Source: Lacticaseibacillus daqingensis
Lineage (GTDB): Bacteria > Bacillota > Bacilli > Lactobacillales > Lactobacillaceae
Length of the DNA: 64,000 nt
Direction: 5' to 3'
NCBI RefSeq assembly: GCF_003946115.1
Contig: NZ_RHOH01000001.1
Span: 434,001 to 498,000, forward strand
The notes under the pieces are model-generated. The model was not told the DNA's origin. It worked only from the letters and a program-made list of their open reading frames with translations, and searched no databases. The position numbers and the translations under genes were made by a program. Below are positions 40,160 to 48,998 of the stretch, one piece after another (the first letter of the stretch is position 1; each line of letters begins with the position of its first letter).

Positions 40160-41395
40160 CTAGTCCACAACTGCCAGCCGCGCCACCTGTACCAGCGTCT
40201 CGGCCAGCGTGGCCATCGCCTCGGTGGACACGCACTCGTACGGGCCGTGGAAGTTGATGCCGCCGTTGAACAGGTTCGGAGCGGGCAGGCCCATGTACGT
40301 CAGCTTGGAGCCGTCCGTGCCGCCGCGAAACGGCAGGTACTTGGGTGTGAGCCCCACGGCCTCGATGGCGCGCTCGGCCAAGTCGAGCGGCCGGCGGTCC
40401 TGGTCGATGATGGGGGCCATATTATAGTACTGATCGGTCATCGTGACCTGCAACCGCGGCCGGTCGAGCGTCTGGTTGAGCCCAGCGACTGCGGCGAGGA
40501 AGGCCGCCTTGCGCGCCGCGAACTGCGCCTGGTCGAAGTCGCGGATGATGTAGGTCAAAGTGGCGGTTTGAATGCTGCCGGTGACATCGTGCAGTAGGTA
40601 AAACCCGGCGCGATTGCGGGTGAATTCGGGGCGCTCAAAGCGCGGCAGCGCCGCATCCAGCTGTTCCCCCAAGCTGATGGCGTTGACCATCAGCCCGTAC
40701 GCCTCGCCTGGGTGGACGCTAGTGCCAGTGATGGTGACGACGGCCTGCGCGGCATTGAAGGTCTCGTACTCGATCTGGCCGAGGTCGCCGTTGTCCAATG
40801 TGTAGGCCCAGTCAGCGCCAAAGTCGGCTACCTCGAAGCGGTCCGCCCCGGCGCCGATTTCCTCATCGGGCCCAAAGGCGAGCTTGATGACGCCGTGCGG
40901 CCACTCGGGGTGCGCCATCAGGGTGCGCACGGCGGCGATCGCCGCGGCGATGCCCGCCTTATCGTCCACGCCCAAAAGCGTGGTGCCGTCACCGGTGATC
41001 AGCGTCTGCCCTTGGTACTGGCGCAGTGCCGGGAAGTCGGCCGGGTCAAGCACCAGCCCGTTCTCAAACGGGATCGGCGTGCCGTCGTAGTGGGGGTGTA
41101 GCTGGGGGTGGACCGTTTCGGCTGCGTAGTCGGCCGTATCGAGGTGGGCGATCCAGCCGATGGTCGGCGCAGGCGTTGCGGTCGTGGCCGGCAGGGTCGC
41201 CGTCACAAAACCGCTGGCGGCACTGAGCGTCACCTCATCGAGCCCCATCTTGGTCAGCTGTGCGACCAGCTGGCGCGCGAGGACGGTTTGCCCCGGGGTG
41301 GACGGCACGCGGTCTGCGTGCGCCGGATCGGAACGGGTGTTGACTTGAACATAGGCGAGAAAATCGGCCTGGAGCTGGGCTTGGTCAATGACCAT
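40160..41395 (-). CDS. pepT: Peptidase T (tripeptidase)
   Basis: A 411-residue M20B metallopeptidase of standard length. Zinc and catalytic motifs: IGWIAHLDTAD near residue 80, LLGVDDKAG near 138 (bridging Asp), FGPDEEIGAG near 172 (base Glu-Glu) and FRGGTDGS near 348. It removes N-terminal residues from tripeptides. The ATG at 41395 is preferred to a TTG six bases earlier. Confidence 0.95.
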   Translation of the reverse strand: MVIDQAQLQADFLAYVQVNTRSDPAHADRVPSTPGQTVLARQLVAQLTKMGLDEVTLSAASGFVTATLPATTATPAPTIGWIAHLDTADYAAETVHPQLHPHYDGTPIPFENGLVLDPADFPALRQYQGQTLITGDGTTLLGVDDKAGIAAAIAAVRTLMAHPEWPHGVIKLAFGPDEEIGAGADRFEVADFGADWAYTLDNGDLGQIEYETFNAAQAVVTITGTSVHPGEAYGLMVNAISLGEQLDAALPRFERPEFTRNRAGFYLLHDVTGSIQTATLTYIIRDFDQAQFAARKAAFLAAVAGLNQTLDRPRLQVTMTDQYYNMAPIIDQDRRPLDLAERAIEAVGLTPKYLPFRGGTDGSKLTYMGLPAPNLFNGGINFHGPYECVSTEAMATLAETLVQVARLAVVD

Positions 41396-41418
41396 GAGCA
41401 ATCACTTCTTTACAGGGT

Positions 41419-42615
41419 TTACCCGTGATTATAGGCGTTGTGGGCCGCGGTTGCCACCTGTTGTTGCAGCGCCTGGCCGAGCCGTCGCGCGCCTTCGTCG
41501 ATCTGGGCCAGCGTGTTGCCGGTGAAGCTCAAGCGTGCGGCGTCTTGGAAGTGACCATGCGGCGACAGCGTGTTGCCGGGCACGATGGCGACGTGGTACT
41601 GCGGCCCCAGCACTTCCTTGACGAAGCGCGCCATGTCCAGCCCAGGGCAGGTGAGCCAGAGGAAAAAGCCGCCATCCGGCGCGCTCAGCGTGGCGCCAGC
41701 CGGCAACCGCGGCGTCAGCCCGGACTGCAGCCGCGCCATTTTCGCGGCGTACACCTGGCGCAGGGTGGCGATGTGAGCGTCCAAGTCGTGATGTGCTAGG
41801 TATGCGGCCACCGCATCGGTGACCACGCGGCTGGATTCGAGGTCCGCCCCACCCTTGAGTGCGATCAGTGGCGTCAGCAGCGCCGGTGCTGCAGTCAGCC
41901 AGCCGAGGCGCAGGTTCGGTGCGAGAATTTTGCTGAAACTTGATACGTGAATCACATGGCCTGTCGTGTCGAGGCTCGCCAGGGTCGGGAGTTGCACGCC
42001 GCGGTAGCGCAGCGCGCGGTACGGGGCGTCCTCCAGGATCACGCAGTCGTACTGCGTGGCCAGGGCCACCAGAGCGCGGCGCTTGGCCAGCGACATCACC
42101 GTACCGGTCGGGTTTTGGAAGTCCGGCACCGTGTAGATCAGCTTGACCGGGTGCTGGCGCAACACCTGGCGCAGCGCCGTCAGGTCCATGCCGTCGTGCG
42201 CCACCGGGACCTCGTAGTAGGTCGGCTGGTAGGTGTCAAAGGCCGACAGCGCGCCGATGTAGGTCGGCCCCTCGACCACGAGGCCATCGCCGGGGTCGAT
42301 CAAAAGCCGCGCCACCAGGTCCAGCGCCTGCTGGGCCCCTTGGGTCAACAGCACCTGGTCCGCGGTGGTGGGGAGGCCATCTTGGGTCAGCCGGTGCGCC
42401 AGTTGCGTGCGCAACGCGGGACTGCCTTGGGGCGTGCTGTACTGTAGCGCCGCCGGGGTGGTGCTGGCGGTGAGCGCCTGACCCAAAAGCGCCGCCGGAA
42501 ACAGCGTCGCATCAGGGTAACCGCCGGCAAAGGCGATCAGTTCGGGATCATTGGCGGCAAACAGGGCATCCATACCGTTGTCGGCGTAAGCAGTCATCCG
42601 TTGGGCAAATTTCAT
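41419..42615 (-). CDS. PLP-dependent class I/II aminotransferase (LysN/AraT-like)
   Basis: A 398-residue fold-type I aminotransferase. PLP is bound by the Lys in SSFSKILAPNLRLGW near residue 230, with YTVPDFQNPTG near 160 and the C-terminal Arg of AARLSFTGN near 365. This subgroup includes 2-aminoadipate and aromatic aminotransferases and the enzymatic half of MocR proteins, but no DNA-binding domain is present. The ATG follows GAGG at eight bases. Divergent from a LysR gene. Confidence 0.87.
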   Translation of the reverse strand: MKFAQRMTAYADNGMDALFAANDPELIAFAGGYPDATLFPAALLGQALTASTTPAALQYSTPQGSPALRTQLAHRLTQDGLPTTADQVLLTQGAQQALDLVARLLIDPGDGLVVEGPTYIGALSAFDTYQPTYYEVPVAHDGMDLTALRQVLRQHPVKLIYTVPDFQNPTGTVMSLAKRRALVALATQYDCVILEDAPYRALRYRGVQLPTLASLDTTGHVIHVSSFSKILAPNLRLGWLTAAPALLTPLIALKGGADLESSRVVTDAVAAYLAHHDLDAHIATLRQVYAAKMARLQSGLTPRLPAGATLSAPDGGFFLWLTCPGLDMARFVKEVLGPQYHVAIVPGNTLSPHGHFQDAARLSFTGNTLAQIDEGARRLGQALQQQVATAAHNAYNHG

Positions 42616-42637
42616 TGGGCTCACCTCAGCTTGAGAA

Positions 42638-42666
42638 TTGACTTTAGCTTACCCGGCCGGTAGGAT
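42638..42666 (+). promoter_or_regulatory. Promoter of the LysR gene
   Basis: TTGACT (42638-42643) and TAGGAT (42661-42666) are 17 bp apart. Confidence 0.6.
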
Positions 42667-42675
42667 GAAGTAAAA

Positions 42676-42700
42676 TTCAACTTATTCAAATTAGATTGAA
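42676..42700. promoter_or_regulatory. Candidate LysR operator
   Basis: TTCAA and TTGAA arms enclose an AT-rich 15-bp centre between the aminotransferase and LysR starts, a usual position for LysR autoregulation. Confidence 0.45.
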
Positions 42701-42725
42701 ATTTCGTCACCTTAAGGAGAAACGC

Positions 42726-43625
42726 ATGAGTAATTTTAGTTATGAGGTGTTCCGCGCCGTGGTCGAGCAGGGCACCTTCATCCAGGCGGCCAACCGGCTG
42801 AACGTGACGCCCAGCGCCATCAGCCACAGTGTCGCGCAACTGGAGTCGGACCTCGGCTTTCCGCTGTTCATTCGCAACCGTACCGGGGTGGAACTGACCC
42901 CTGATGGCGCGCAGATCCTGCCGACCGTGCAGGCGATTTTGAACCTGGAGGAGCAGTTGACCCAGATCGCGGACAACATCAACGGCATGAACACCGGGCG
43001 CGTGCGCATCGGGGCGTTCTCTTCCGTATCGACCAACTGGCTGCCACCGATCATCCTGAATTTCAAGCGCCTGTACCCGGAGATCGACGTCAGCGTCATG
43101 CAGGGCAGCTTCAACGACATCGTGGCCCAGGTGCGCACCGGCGCCATCGACATCGGCTTTTCGCTTTTGCCGGCGGACCGCACGTTGGTGGTCAAGCCGC
43201 TGATCGAGGACCCGATCTACTGCCTAACCGCGACCACCGATCACCCGCAAAACGGCACCGCGATCACCGATGCGGACATGACCGACCGCACCTTCATCTT
43301 GCAGCGCGGCGACTACGACCGCGACACCAAGGCGGCCCTGGACCGCTACAACGTGTCGACGAATTCGCTGGCTTACTCCATCGATGACCAGTCGATCCTG
43401 TCGATGGTGGAGGCGGGGCTGGGATGGGGCGTGTTGCCCAAGCTCGCGCTGACGAAGCTGACCGGCGCCGTCAACGTGTTCCCGTTCTCCGAACCCTTTG
43501 CGCGGACGCTGTGTCTGGTGATGAACCCGACCACGCAAAAATCACCGTCAGTGACGCACATGCTGACGGTGATCGAGACGTTTTTGAAAGCCGAGTACGG
43601 CGACTTGTGCCTGTTCGACCGCTAA
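42726..43625 (+). CDS. LysR-family transcriptional regulator
   Basis: A 299-residue LysR protein with standard N-terminal helix-turn-helix (FIQAANRLNVTPSAISHSV) and full effector domain. The ATG at 42726 has AAGGAG six bases upstream. It likely controls the divergent aminotransferase gene. It converges with rnhA, sharing four bases at the stop codons. Confidence 0.9.
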   Translation: MSNFSYEVFRAVVEQGTFIQAANRLNVTPSAISHSVAQLESDLGFPLFIRNRTGVELTPDGAQILPTVQAILNLEEQLTQIADNINGMNTGRVRIGAFSSVSTNWLPPIILNFKRLYPEIDVSVMQGSFNDIVAQVRTGAIDIGFSLLPADRTLVVKPLIEDPIYCLTATTDHPQNGTAITDADMTDRTFILQRGDYDRDTKAALDRYNVSTNSLAYSIDDQSILSMVEAGLGWGVLPKLALTKLTGAVNVFPFSEPFARTLCLVMNPTTQKSPSVTHMLTVIETFLKAEYGDLCLFDR

Positions 43626-44089
43626 AGCTGGTCCATCGTGCGGTTGAGCGCCGCGTCCACCGCGTTGTTGTAGCGGTTGGTCGCGTGGCCCTTCACCTTC
43701 TGGAACTGGAGTTGATCAAAGCGCGCGACCTGCTGCAACAGCTGCTGCCAGAGTTCGGCGTTTTTGACCGGCTTACCGCCCTTCATCCAGTGGTTCGCCT
43801 GCCACTTGACGTACCACTTTTGCTGCATGGTGTTGATCACGTAGGCGGAATCCGAGAACACGGTGACGGGCAGGTCGGTGCGCTTCAGCGCGGACAGGCC
43901 CTGGATCACCGCCATGATTTCCATGTAGTTGTTGGTGCGACCGCGCTCGCCGGCTGACAGCATCTTTTGGTGCTCGCCGTAAATCAGCAGCGCGGCCCAC
44001 GCGCTTTTATCCTCCGGGCGCACCGACCCACCGGCCACGTTGCCGGTATTGCGGTTGCCACCGTCGGTATAGACGTGAATTTCTGTCAT
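43622..44089 (-). CDS. rnhA: Ribonuclease HI
   Basis: A 155-residue RNase HI. The catalytic carboxylates are visible as YTDGGNRNTG (Asp near 7), NNYMEIMAV (Glu near 55), FSDSAYV (Asp near 79) and NAVDAALN (Asp near 145). It removes RNA from RNA-DNA hybrids. AAAGGAG precedes the ATG at 44089. Stop codons of this gene and lysR overlap. Confidence 0.93.
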   Translation of the reverse strand: MTEIHVYTDGGNRNTGNVAGGSVRPEDKSAWAALLIYGEHQKMLSAGERGRTNNYMEIMAVIQGLSALKRTDLPVTVFSDSAYVINTMQQKWYVKWQANHWMKGGKPVKNAELWQQLLQQVARFDQLQFQKVKGHATNRYNNAVDAALNRTMDQL

Positions 44090-44104
44090 GGGAACTCCTT
44101 TCAA

Positions 44105-44313
44105 AACCAGAGCGAAGTGGTGCGGTTATAAGACCGGACTACGGTCCAGCTAGTGCCACTTCCAGCTCCGGCGGGTGGCGGCGGAACGCGTGGGGCTCCC
44201 CCGAGCCAAAGAGCGGTCTCGGGACCCGCCCTTGTTGTAAGCCGGCAAAGGGCGCCGACTAACAACAATCTCACGCTGGCTCGCCACCCGCCTCCGCTTC
44301 CAGTGTCACTGGC
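44105..44313. repeat. Family C-type element with long outer and inner stem-loops
   Basis: It starts with the family C head (ACCAGAGCGAAGTGG), then shows outer arms 44149-44180 and 44282-44313 (24 of 32 positions complementary) around several inner inverted repeats, including TTGTTGT...ACAACAA near 44232-44270. No gene is supported in 44090-44718. Confidence 0.6.
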
Positions 44314-44425
44314 TGAACCTCCGCCCTCCGATTATGAACCACTCAGACATCCACTGAGCTGATCATGTTTGCGAACTAACAAGTATCGAAATGCGTGCGA
44401 CACAGATTTTTAAAACACACTCTAG
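44311..44425 (-). repeat. Repeat family B copy 2
   Basis: The reverse complement matches 9547-9662 along its whole length; shared blocks include CTAGAGTGTGTTT, CTTGTTAGTTCGC-like sequence and ATAATCGGAGG. Confidence 0.65.
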
Positions 44426-44560
44426 CCATGTCACTTGCGCCCGCACTTAGGCGCGAGTGACATGGCGTAGCTAGATGCACCTGCGTTGCGTTGCGTAGCT
44501 CGACGAAGCGCGGAAAGTAGTAAGCGAGGCAGAAAGCCCGTAAGCAAGTTTGTTCAGTGA
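44426..44560 (+). repeat. Family C copy: right half unit with hairpin
   Basis: Hairpin arms 44426-44441 and 44450-44465 (CCATGTCACTTGCGCC and complement) around GCACTTA, then the family C tail GTAGCTCGACGAA and GTAAGCGAGG, as at 48690-48775. Confidence 0.65.
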
Positions 44561-44718
44561 GCAGACCCTACGAACGACTTTTGCCCTTACTTAGGCGCGC
44601 TGGCATGGTTAACTGTACTACCGTTTCGCCGCTCCTGTCATTGTACGAGGCAAAAAGCCTTGGGGCAAGTCGGGTTCTAGGGTAAGATGGGGAAGATTAC
44701 CAATGGGGAGAGGACAAC

Positions 44719-45528
44719 ATGAAACAAAAAATGATTGCGCTGGACTTGGACGGCACGACACTGAACGCCCATGGGGAGCTGAGCGCGACCACGGTGGCGG
44801 TACTGCAGGCGGCCACGGCGGCCGGGCACTTGGTGGTGATCACCACGGGGCGTCCGGATGGGATCTCCGAGCCGTTTTACGACCAGCTCGGACTGACCAG
44901 CCCCCTGATCAATTTCAACGGCGCCTTGATCCACAAACCGCATCAGGCTTGGGCACATGAGCGCGCCGTGACGATCGAGGTGCCGACCGCGTTGGCGCTG
45001 CGCGACTTGCGGCAGGATTTCGCCATTCGGGTGATGGTCGCGGAAGGCAAGCAGATGCTGTTGGCCGACCACGGGTACACCGGCGTGCCGTTTTTGCCGG
45101 ACATGCCAGCGCCCACCACGCTGTTTGATGAAATCGGGCTGGTGCGCGCGCCGATTTCAGTCACGATGTTCATTGATGAGCCGACGCTGGCGCCGTTGAG
45201 CGCGGCCATTCAGGCCCAGTACCCGCAGCTGGTCGGCAAAACCTGGGGCGCATGGAGCGGCGAGCACACTGCGCTTGAGGTGACGGCCGGCAACGCGTCC
45301 AAGTCGCGTGGACTGGCCTATGTGGCCGGGGCGTACGGCATTGCGCAGGAGGATATCATCGCGTTTGGCGACGACATGAACGATCTGGACATGCTGCAGT
45401 ATGCCGGGGTCGGAGTGGCGATGGCCAACGCGCGGCCGCAGATCCTGGCTGTGGCGGATGCCGTCACCCCGACCACGAACGATAACGACGGGGTGGCCAA
45501 CTACCTGACCGCGCACCTCGCGCTGTAA
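44719..45528 (+). CDS. Cof-type HAD-IIB sugar-phosphate phosphatase
   Basis: A 269-residue HAD hydrolase with motif I LDLDGTTLN near residue 8, motif II ITTGRP near 42, and motif IV FGDDMNDLDML near 215; the large C2B cap lies between. It should dephosphorylate small phosphorylated metabolites such as sugar phosphates or flavin precursors. It heads a three-gene plus-strand run with the phosphatase at 45544 and brnQ. Confidence 0.9.
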   Translation: MKQKMIALDLDGTTLNAHGELSATTVAVLQAATAAGHLVVITTGRPDGISEPFYDQLGLTSPLINFNGALIHKPHQAWAHERAVTIEVPTALALRDLRQDFAIRVMVAEGKQMLLADHGYTGVPFLPDMPAPTTLFDEIGLVRAPISVTMFIDEPTLAPLSAAIQAQYPQLVGKTWGAWSGEHTALEVTAGNASKSRGLAYVAGAYGIAQEDIIAFGDDMNDLDMLQYAGVGVAMANARPQILAVADAVTPTTNDNDGVANYLTAHLAL

Positions 45529-45543
45529 CGATAGGAGGATAAG

Positions 45544-46218
45544 ATGACAGAACTCTGGTTGGTGCGCCATGGCCAAACCGAATACAATGTGCAAGACCGC
45601 GTGCAGGGGATGGCCAACTCGGCGCTGACCCCGGCCGGGCGCGCCGGGGCGGCTGCCTTGGGGCGTGGCTTCAAGCAAGCGGGGGTGACCTTTGACGCCG
45701 CGTTCAGCTCGGATCTGGCCCGCGCGCAAGACACCGCGCAACTGGCGCTGGCGGCCGCGGGGCAGGCAAGCTTGCCGCTGACGCTTGACGCCGGGCTGCG
45801 CGAGGAGAATTACGGCAAGTACGAGGGGCAGCTGACCAACGATTTTGCGCAAAGCCTGTTCGGTCTACCGGACTTCAAGGCGGCGCTGCTGGCGCACGAG
45901 CTGAACCTGGCGCAGATCGCGGATGCGACATATGCCGCCAACGCGGATCAGACGCCGAATCGCGCCGAGGACAACGGCATGGTGCAGCGGCGCTTCGACG
46001 CTGCGTTGCGGACGCTTACGGTCGGGCAAACGGGCCGGCTGTTGGTCGTGACCCACGGCACGGTGACGCTGATGTGGCTGAACTACATCGGCTTTGACAC
46101 GCGCGGCCAGGAGATGCTGCACAACACCAGCGTCACGCGGGTCGCGTATGCCGATGGAATCTTCACCGTGCACGACTTTGATGATGATACCTACCTCACC
46201 CTGGGCAAGGAGGCCTAA
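45544..46218 (+). CDS. Histidine phosphatase family protein (phosphoglycerate-mutase-like)
   Basis: A 224-residue member of histidine phosphatase branch 1. LVRHGQTEYN at residues 6-15 carries the phosphorylated His; SSDLARAQDTA supplies a second Arg, REENYGKYEG the acid, and VTHGTVT near 166 the second His. Substrate not predictable. AGGAGG lies upstream and a single base separates its stop from brnQ. Confidence 0.9.
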   Translation: MTELWLVRHGQTEYNVQDRVQGMANSALTPAGRAGAAALGRGFKQAGVTFDAAFSSDLARAQDTAQLALAAAGQASLPLTLDAGLREENYGKYEGQLTNDFAQSLFGLPDFKAALLAHELNLAQIADATYAANADQTPNRAEDNGMVQRRFDAALRTLTVGQTGRLLVVTHGTVTLMWLNYIGFDTRGQEMLHNTSVTRVAYADGIFTVHDFDDDTYLTLGKEA

Positions 46219-46219
46219 C

Positions 46220-47545
46220 ATGACCCACCGACTGAATCGTCGTGAGCTGTTTTTCATTGGCGCGATGTTGTTCGGCCTGTTCTTTGGCGCCGGTAATCTG
46301 ATTTTTCCCGTGTTTGTCGGCCAGGAAGCCGGCACGGCGCTGGGGCCGGCGCTGCTCGGCTTTCTGGTGTCGGGCGTGGGCCTGCCGCTCTTGGGCGTGG
46401 CGGCCATTGGACTGACCAAGTCCGAGGGCGTGTTCGAACTGGCGCAAAAAGTCAGTCGGCCGTACGCATACGCCTTCACGGTGCTCCTGTACCTGTGCAT
46501 CGGCCCGGCCTTTGCACTGCCACGCCTCGCCTCGATCTCCTATGAGGTGGGCCTGGCGCCGTTTGTTGCGGCGCCACACCAAACCGTGAGCCTGCTGGGC
46601 TACTCGCTGGCATTTTTCGCGCTGGCGTGGTGGTTCGCCCGCAAACCCAGTCAGATCATGGTGTGGGTCGGTAAGGTGCTGACGCCGGCCTTCCTCGTGG
46701 CCCTCGGGATCCTGTTGGTGGCGGTGCTCGTGCACCCGCTGGGGAGCGGGCAGGCGGCCAACGGTGCGTATCGCGCGCAGCCGCTTTTGACCGGCTTCAC
46801 CGCGGGCTACTCCACCATGGATGCGCTGGCGGCGCTAGCCTTCGGCATCATCGTGGTGGATGCGTTGCGTGACCTCGGCGTGACCGAGCCTGCGACCATC
46901 GCCAAGGACACCATCCGTGCCGGCGCATTGGCCGTGGGAATGATGGGGGTGCTGTACGCACTACTGGCCTTGCTTGGCCGTAATGCGGTGGGGCCGTTTG
47001 CCCGCGCGGCGAACGGGGGGCCGATTCTGGCCAACGTCGCCCACGCGTACTTCGGGACCTTTGGCAACGGCTTGCTGGCCGTCATCGTCATTCTGGCCTG
47101 TCTCAAAACGGCGATCGGGCTGATCACCGCATTCGGGGATACCTTCAAGACCCTTTTTCCCCGCCTGCCGTACCAGGGGCTGATCCTGGTGGCGACCGTT
47201 GTGCCACTGGTGTTTGCCAACGTGGGCCTCGATCGCCTGCTGGCGGTGTCCGTTCCCGTCTTGTACGCCATCTACCCGCTGGCCATCACGCTGATCCTGC
47301 TGGGTCTGCTGTCGCCGTGGCTGGGTGAGTCGCACTGGCTGTTCGGCACCGTCACCGCGTTCACCGCCGTGCCCGCGCTGTTGGACGGGCTCAACGCGTT
47401 GCCTACCAGCTTGCACACCGGTTGGGTGGCCCAGCTCCTGCAACTCGGTGATTGGCTGCCTGGCTTCGCGTACGGGCTGGGCTGGACCGTGCCCGCCCTG
47501 GTCGGGCTGGTCGTGGGGCTGATCGCCCATCACCTCAGCCGATAA
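46220..47545 (+). CDS. brnQ: Branched-chain amino acid permease BrnQ
   Basis: A 441-residue permease of the LIVCS family with about twelve hydrophobic segments; FGLFFGAGNLIFPVFVG near residue 18 and KTAIGLITAFGDTF near 297 are diagnostic. It imports leucine, isoleucine and valine with a cation. The ATG at 46220 has AAGGAGG seven bases upstream, inside the end of the preceding gene. Confidence 0.94.
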   Translation: MTHRLNRRELFFIGAMLFGLFFGAGNLIFPVFVGQEAGTALGPALLGFLVSGVGLPLLGVAAIGLTKSEGVFELAQKVSRPYAYAFTVLLYLCIGPAFALPRLASISYEVGLAPFVAAPHQTVSLLGYSLAFFALAWWFARKPSQIMVWVGKVLTPAFLVALGILLVAVLVHPLGSGQAANGAYRAQPLLTGFTAGYSTMDALAALAFGIIVVDALRDLGVTEPATIAKDTIRAGALAVGMMGVLYALLALLGRNAVGPFARAANGGPILANVAHAYFGTFGNGLLAVIVILACLKTAIGLITAFGDTFKTLFPRLPYQGLILVATVVPLVFANVGLDRLLAVSVPVLYAIYPLAITLILLGLLSPWLGESHWLFGTVTAFTAVPALLDGLNALPTSLHTGWVAQLLQLGDWLPGFAYGLGWTVPALVGLVVGLIAHHLSR

Positions 47546-47590
47546 AAAATGACTGTTCAGCTTCCCCAGGAGGCCGAACAGTCATTTTTG
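47544..47590. terminator. Bidirectional terminator
   Basis: AAAAATGACTGTTC and GAACAGTCATTTTT pair between brnQ and a convergent small gene. Confidence 0.92.
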
Positions 47591-47591
47591 C

Positions 47592-47867
47592 TTATTTGTC
47601 TTCTTCAGGGGTGGGTTCAGGGTTGGGAATGCCGCCGCCCAGGTTCTTCACGATCGCCTTGAAGTTGATCACGATTTTGAAGTTCAACTCCGTCGCGTTC
47701 TGCCGGTCGCCGGCGTCATAGTCGGTGATGGTGAGTAGCGCGGAGTTCTCGTATACCTTCTGGACGGTGCCAGTAAATTGGGCGTCCATATCTTCTTTCA
47801 CTTTTGCCGTCACGGTATCGCCGAGGTGGATGTCTTCTTTATTCAACGGGACCATATCCTTTCGCAT
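47592..47867 (-). CDS. Small DUF2187-like protein
   Basis: A protein of about 91 residues with a short beta-domain (HLGDTVTAKVKED and GTVQKVYENSALLTI) like the DUF2187 family, and an acidic proline-rich tail. Start uncertain: ATG 47867 is listed, but a TTG eight codons later has a better spaced AAAGGA site. Function unknown. Confidence 0.6.
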   Translation of the reverse strand: MRKDMVPLNKEDIHLGDTVTAKVKEDMDAQFTGTVQKVYENSALLTITDYDAGDRQNATELNFKIVINFKAIVKNLGGGIPNPEPTPEEDK

Positions 47868-48030
47868 GATCAATCGGTTCTTTCAATTGATAGGTTGCAT
47901 GGTATAACACACGATTAGATAAATCAAGTGATTTTTCGCACTTATTCCGAAACTATATGATTTCTTGCACAAGACGGGGTCGTTGACCTATCCTAAAGGG
48001 GAACAACATTCATGAAGGGTGGCTGTCGAC

Positions 48031-48375
48031 ATGACAGAGGAAGCATTGACAGTGAACGAGCTGGCGCCTGACGCGCAGGACGCAGCGGTGGGCTCATTCG
48101 CACAGTTTTACTTGGAAAAGTACACACATGAGGGCCTCGACGTCTTCGCTCAGATTGACACAACGGGCCATATTGCAGATATCAATCAGTGGCTGGTTGA
48201 CAACGTGAACTTCTTGCACGAGGAGAAGCTGCACGGCCTCATCCAAAGCCGAAGCGCGAATTTTGTCGCGCTGTTGCAGGTGCTCAAGGCGCCGTTCAAC
48301 CGCAACGGCCAGCCGCTTACCTCGTGGTCGACCTGGTTTGCCGACCAGATCGCCAAGATCCCGCAGGGGCGCTAA
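48031..48375 (+). CDS. Hypothetical protein, mostly helical
   Basis: A 114-residue soluble, acidic protein without recognised motifs (for example SFAQFYLEKYT and QWLVDNVNFL). The ATG at 48031 is used; a GTG four codons earlier is possible. AAGGG precedes it. The stop is followed after two bases by the first unit of the family C repeat array. Codon use is like its neighbours, so it is probably a real gene. No function is proposed. Confidence 0.6.
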   Translation: MTEEALTVNELAPDAQDAAVGSFAQFYLEKYTHEGLDVFAQIDTTGHIADINQWLVDNVNFLHEEKLHGLIQSRSANFVALLQVLKAPFNRNGQPLTSWSTWFADQIAKIPQGR

Positions 48376-48376
48376 A

Positions 48377-48775
48377 ACCAGAGCGAAGTGGCGCGGTTAT
48401 GAGGGTTGGGCTAAGCCGGCCTGACGCTTGCGCCCGCACTTAGGCGCGAGGGGCAGGCCGGCTTAGATCGCACCCTCATGCGCCACGTAGCTCGACGAAA
48501 CCAGAGCGAAGCGAAGCGTACTTAGCAGGATGGCTAGCCTAAGACTGGTACTTGCGCCCGTACTTAGGCGCGAGTACCAGTCCGTAGCTAGACACGCCTG
48601 CGTTGCTTTGCATAGCTCGACGAAACCAGAGCAGCGCAAAGCGCACTTAGCGGAATGGCTAGCGAGGGTCAAGTGCTTGGGGCGTACTTGGCCCCGAGTG
48701 CTTGACCCTTGCTAGACGCTTCCGCGTTGCTTTGCGGCGCTCGACGAAGGTTGGAAAGAAGTAAGCGAGCCGTAA
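48377..48775. repeat. Tandem array of three palindromic family C units
   Basis: Three units start at 48377, 48500 and 48625 (123, 125 and 124 bp). Each begins ACCAGAGC, ends GCTCGACGAA and folds into a long hairpin; central arms are 48411-48466, 48543-48582 and 48661-48713. Arm sequences differ between units but remain paired, while the loop (GTACTTA-like, often in CTTGCGCC/GGCGCGAG) is conserved. A tail (AAGTAAGCGAG) ends the array and is shared with 44510-44530. No gene is seen between 48376 and 48998; the last 220 bp hold nothing else obvious. Confidence 0.75.
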
Positions 48776-48998
48776 AGTCCGTGGTGGAGGACGCACGATT
48801 AAAAGCCCTGGAAAAGCTCGCGACCCAGGCACCAAAACAACCCAGTTCACGCAAAAGAATGCTGCAAGGCATTCTTTTTTTAACTCGCGCGGCGAAAGCG
48901 CTCGATGTTGTGCGCCGTTACCCTCTGCCTGCACGCATGCAAGGGGCAAACCAGCCAGCCGCGCGATTGTTTGGTACAATAGCGCCAGGAGGATACCT

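Noticed and set aside
44105-44560. A structured non-coding RNA such as 6S or tmRNA
   Set aside because: The region is built from pieces of dispersed repeats found elsewhere in the window, and no tmRNA or 6S core motif was found.
48377-48775. CRISPR array
   Set aside because: Units are about 124 bp palindromes with similar arms, not short direct repeats separated by unrelated spacers, and no cas gene is present.
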